From: a virus
Virus record (IMG/VR): IMGVR_UViG_3300028133_000003
Coordinates: 1 to 64,000 of that record
Length of the DNA stretch: 64,000 bases
Strand: one strand, 5' to 3'
Every line of letters begins with the position of its first letter. The stretch's first letter is position 1. The notes beneath the pieces are model-generated. The model was not told the DNA's origin, ran no database searches, and worked only from the letters and a program-made list of their open reading frames with translations. Position numbers and translations under genes: made by a program. Positions 62,434 through 64,000 of the stretch are shown piece after piece.

Positions 62434-62634
62434 CTACAGATCTTTTTGTTCTTTATCTCTAAGACTTTGTATATAGGTGGCTTTAATCTTTTGGGCCCTT
62501 TTCTTTACTGAAGGTTTTACAAATTCTTTACCTTCCTTAATCTTTCTAACTTGTTTAGTTTTCTTTAGCTTTTGCTTATATCTTTTAAGCATCTTATCTA
62601 TAGAATCCCTTTCGTTCTTTTTAATTATTATCAT
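62434..62634 (-). CDS. rpsU: Ribosomal protein bS21, Bacteroidota type
   Basis: The 66-aa protein aligns with bS21 of the Bacteroidota: IDKMLKRYKQKLKKTK and FVKPSVKKRAQKIKATYIQ, the last two pieces close to the pattern FIKPSVVKRAQIQKAAYIQ that I recall for these bacteria. bS21 sits at the mRNA exit of the 30S subunit, next to the anti-Shine-Dalgarno end of 16S rRNA. A phage copy could replace the host protein on ribosomes and favour phage messages. The start is at a clean ATG after an A-rich leader. Confidence 0.88.
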   Translation of the reverse strand: MIIIKKNERDSIDKMLKRYKQKLKKTKQVRKIKEGKEFVKPSVKKRAQKIKATYIQSLRDKEQKDL

Positions 62635-62649
62635 GCCTTATATATTTTG

Positions 62650-62722
62650 TTGTGCCGCAGGGGATCGAACCCCGACTCTTCGGTACCAAAAACCGACGTG
62701 TTGCCAATTACACCACAGCACA
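62650..62722 (-). tRNA. tRNA-Gln (anticodon UUG)
   Basis: The minus strand folds into a full cloverleaf: acceptor stem TGTGCTG / CGGCACA (7 bp), D stem GTGT / ACAC, anticodon stem TCGGT / ACCGA with loop TTTTGGT (anticodon TTG), T stem CGGGG / CCCTG with loop TTCGATC. The U1-A72 first pair is typical of tRNA-Gln. The CCA end is not encoded. The discriminator base appears to be A. Confidence 0.92.
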
Positions 62723-62732
62723 GGGTAATTGC

Positions 62733-63077
62733 TTACCTATTTTCATTTACTATTAACCTAGCAATAGTACCTTCCAATTGTTCTAATCTTTTATTAATAT
62801 GATTATCATATTTGTCAAATCTTGAATCAATCATTTTACCAAGCTCATTAGATTCTTGCCTGAATTCATTATCAAGTCTCTCAATTTCATCCTCACAGTG
62901 GGAATGCAATTTTTCTAACTCATCAGAAAAATCATCAGCAGTATCGCCAATGTAATCTTCGATGTCATCTTTAAAAATTTCAATTTCTGAAATTCTACGC
63001 CAAACCTTAACCATACCAAAAATCCCTAAAGTAATAAGAACCGATAATACACCTAAAGTATAATAAAATATTTCCAT
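62733..63077 (-). CDS. Small membrane-anchored coiled-coil protein
   Basis: I place the start at Met 63077 (MEIFYYTLGVLSVLITLG), because the upstream part of the frame (63078-63155) is hydrophilic and lies in the promoter/leader region. The 114-aa product has one N-terminal membrane helix and a long acidic coiled coil (DDFSDELEKLHSHCEDEIERL). It could be a structural or membrane-remodelling protein. Not recognised. GGTATATAAT at 63121-63130 is a weak promoter-like motif before it. Confidence 0.55.
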   Translation of the reverse strand: MEIFYYTLGVLSVLITLGIFGMVKVWRRISEIEIFKDDIEDYIGDTADDFSDELEKLHSHCEDEIERLDNEFRQESNELGKMIDSRFDKYDNHINKRLEQLEGTIARLIVNENR

Positions 63078-63152
63078 TTGTTGTTTGTTTTTACAAAATA
63101 AAGTTAAATCCTTATTTATTATTATATACCTAAATGATAAATTGTTTAAGCA

Positions 63153-63184
63153 CAAAAAAACCCTAGGGTTTAAATCCTAAGGTT
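63153..63184 (-). terminator. Rho-independent terminator
   Basis: On the minus strand the stem AACCTTAGG / CCTAGGGTT (9 bp, one mismatch) with an 8-base loop is followed by a run of T. It lies just after the beta-helix gene that ends at 63212. Confidence 0.75.
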
Positions 63185-63211
63185 TGAAGTCATGTAAATT
63201 TGTTTCAGATA

Positions 63212-63700
63212 TTACACCGTTGCCCCAAGAGTAGGTAAATATACCCTTCCTTTATATACTAATGTACCTGATTGTAAATAATAATTGTCCGGTAAAATAG
63301 AACCTTCCATGATAGTACAGTTATCTTCTATAGTTACACCATTACCAATTTCTGCATCTAAATCAATAACGCAGTTTGAACCAATATAAACCTGATTGCC
63401 TAAAGTGACACCTGGTCTAATTAATGTACTAGGACCTACAGTTAAGCCTGAACCAACCGTCACATCATTTAAATTGTTATCACCTTCAAAAAGAGTGGCA
63501 AAAGTTAATCCACTTAATTCATTGTTTGCAATAGAAATTCTACTATCTCCGTTTTCTACTGCAATAATCCAATCGTTAGTAGGTGCAGTTTGATAATTAG
63601 TTTCATTATATTCAGTATACTCGCTAGGATCTAATAAGGAAGTTATTTTTCTCTCCCATGCATTATTACCAGTAGCAATACTTACAAATACGTTTAGCAT
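63212..63700 (-). CDS. NeuD/PglD-like left-handed beta-helix protein
   Basis: The 162-aa protein has an N-terminal small domain and a hexapeptide-repeat beta-helix (about 80-150: VGPSTLIRPGVTLGNQVYIG, IDLDAEIGNGVTIEDNCTI). The layout fits sugar acyltransferases of the NeuD/PglD type, with a start like MLNVFVSIATGNN. Where those enzymes have a catalytic His-Asp, this one reads LD in CVIDLDAEIG, and no histidine is seen in the helix. It may be inactive, or have a structural or sugar-binding role. A paralogue lies directly upstream at 63718. Confidence 0.65.
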   Translation of the reverse strand: MLNVFVSIATGNNAWERKITSLLDPSEYTEYNETNYQTAPTNDWIIAVENGDSRISIANNELSGLTFATLFEGDNNLNDVTVGSGLTVGPSTLIRPGVTLGNQVYIGSNCVIDLDAEIGNGVTIEDNCTIMEGSILPDNYYLQSGTLVYKGRVYLPTLGATV

Positions 63701-63717
63701 AATATAATTATTTTATT

Positions 63718-64000
63718 TTAATCATTATCAATTTGAACAACCGAGCCTGATGGTATAATAGTATTGGTAGGAATTGTTACACCTTCATTAATAGTTACGT
63801 TATCTCCAATGGTTACTCCATCACCTATATTACAATTGTTATCAATAATAGTCCCGGCCCCAATATAAACTTGGTCACCTATAACACTCCCGGGTCTAAT
63901 TAATGAACAGCAGCCAACGATTAAACCTTCACCCACACTCACACCATTTAGGTTATTACATCCTTTAAAAAATGTATGTATAATAGACTCCTTTAATTCT
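63718..64000 (-). CDS. Second NeuD/PglD-like protein, 5' end outside window
   Basis: The frame is open to the window end, so the true start is beyond 64000. The GTG at 63942 is not the start, because residues before it (TFFKGCNNLNG) align with the neighbour's LFEGDNNLND. The visible part is a left-handed beta-helix (GCCSLIRPGSVIGDQVYIG, IDNNCNIGDGVTIGDN). NN replaces the catalytic His-Asp. Tandem paralogue of 63212-63700, about 17 bases away. Confidence 0.65.
   Translation of the reverse strand, partial: ELKESIIHTFFKGCNNLNGVSVGEGLIVGCCSLIRPGSVIGDQVYIGAGTIIDNNCNIGDGVTIGDNVTINEGVTIPTNTIIPSGSVVQIDND

Noticed and set aside
63078-63155. Upstream ATG-like extension of the membrane coiled-coil gene
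   Set aside because: The extra 26 residues are encoded by the leader and promoter-like region, and the membrane helix fits best just after Met 63077.

Overview
The window is a contiguous piece of a large, AT-rich myovirus genome with a T4-like core. Hallmarks are UvsW helicase, UvsY recombination mediator, a gp61-type primase, a gp32-type single-strand DNA-binding protein, a GroES-like co-chaperonin, a gp6/gp25-type baseplate wedge, a gp5-like spike, DNA ligase, dCMP deaminase and a PseT-type 3'-phosphatase. The host is probably a member of the Bacteroidota (flavobacteria and relatives). The evidence is a small ribosomal protein bS21 of the Bacteroidota type (62434-62634), A-rich leaders without Shine-Dalgarno sequences in front of almost every gene, and a small PspC-like protein. 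Host and phage identity are inferences; no marker in the window names a species.

Layout. (1) 1-8434, minus strand: proteins that look virion-internal or enzymatic. They are an NMN-adenylyltransferase-like protein cut by the window edge, a 1174-aa protein with a degenerate ligase-type nucleotidyltransferase domain, a second ligase-type nucleotidyltransferase, two small proteins and a very acidic repeat protein. (2) 8497-13901, minus: recombination and replication (uvsW, uvsY, primase, gp32), then a GroES-like protein and a RuvC-like nuclease. (3) 13912-50276, minus: a long tail, baseplate and fibre block, interrupted by an amidoligase fused to a beta-helix and by an S1-domain protein. (4) 50329-54383, minus: a collagen-like fibre with almost no proline, and its upstream partner. 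(5) 54410-58755, minus: nucleotide and DNA enzymes (deaminase, HAD phosphatase, DNA ligase), DnaJ and small proteins. (6) 58827-60392, plus: the only plus-strand cluster, five small genes with their own promoter-like motif, closed by a two-way terminator. (7) 60455-64000, minus: a 2OG-Fe(II) oxygenase, a membrane-anchored glucosaminidase with two tiny membrane proteins (a likely lysis group), the 3'-phosphatase, bS21, tRNA-Gln and two tandem left-handed beta-helix proteins, the last cut by the window edge.

The most interesting pattern is a shared N-terminal tag. At least ten otherwise unrelated proteins start with a peptide of the form M-K-x-[I/F]-x-x-F-x-x-[F/Y]-[L/V]-x-E, usually followed within about 25 residues by [L/I]-x-E before G, A or S. 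This closely resembles the capsid-targeting sequence of T4 internal proteins (MKTYQEFIAEA) and the cleavage rule of the T4 prohead protease. If it works the same way, this phage packs a set of enzymes and small proteins into its head and injects them with the DNA. The set includes a ligase-like nucleotidyltransferase, an NMN-adenylyltransferase-like enzyme, a glycine-zipper membrane peptide and the whole plus-strand cluster.

A second theme is takeover of translation: a phage bS21, a multi-S1-domain protein and a tRNA-Gln sit in a genome whose genes lack Shine-Dalgarno sites. A third is a repeated motif GAATA(A/T)ATAA, often 16-18 bases before the start codon, which is a candidate late promoter giving very short leaders.
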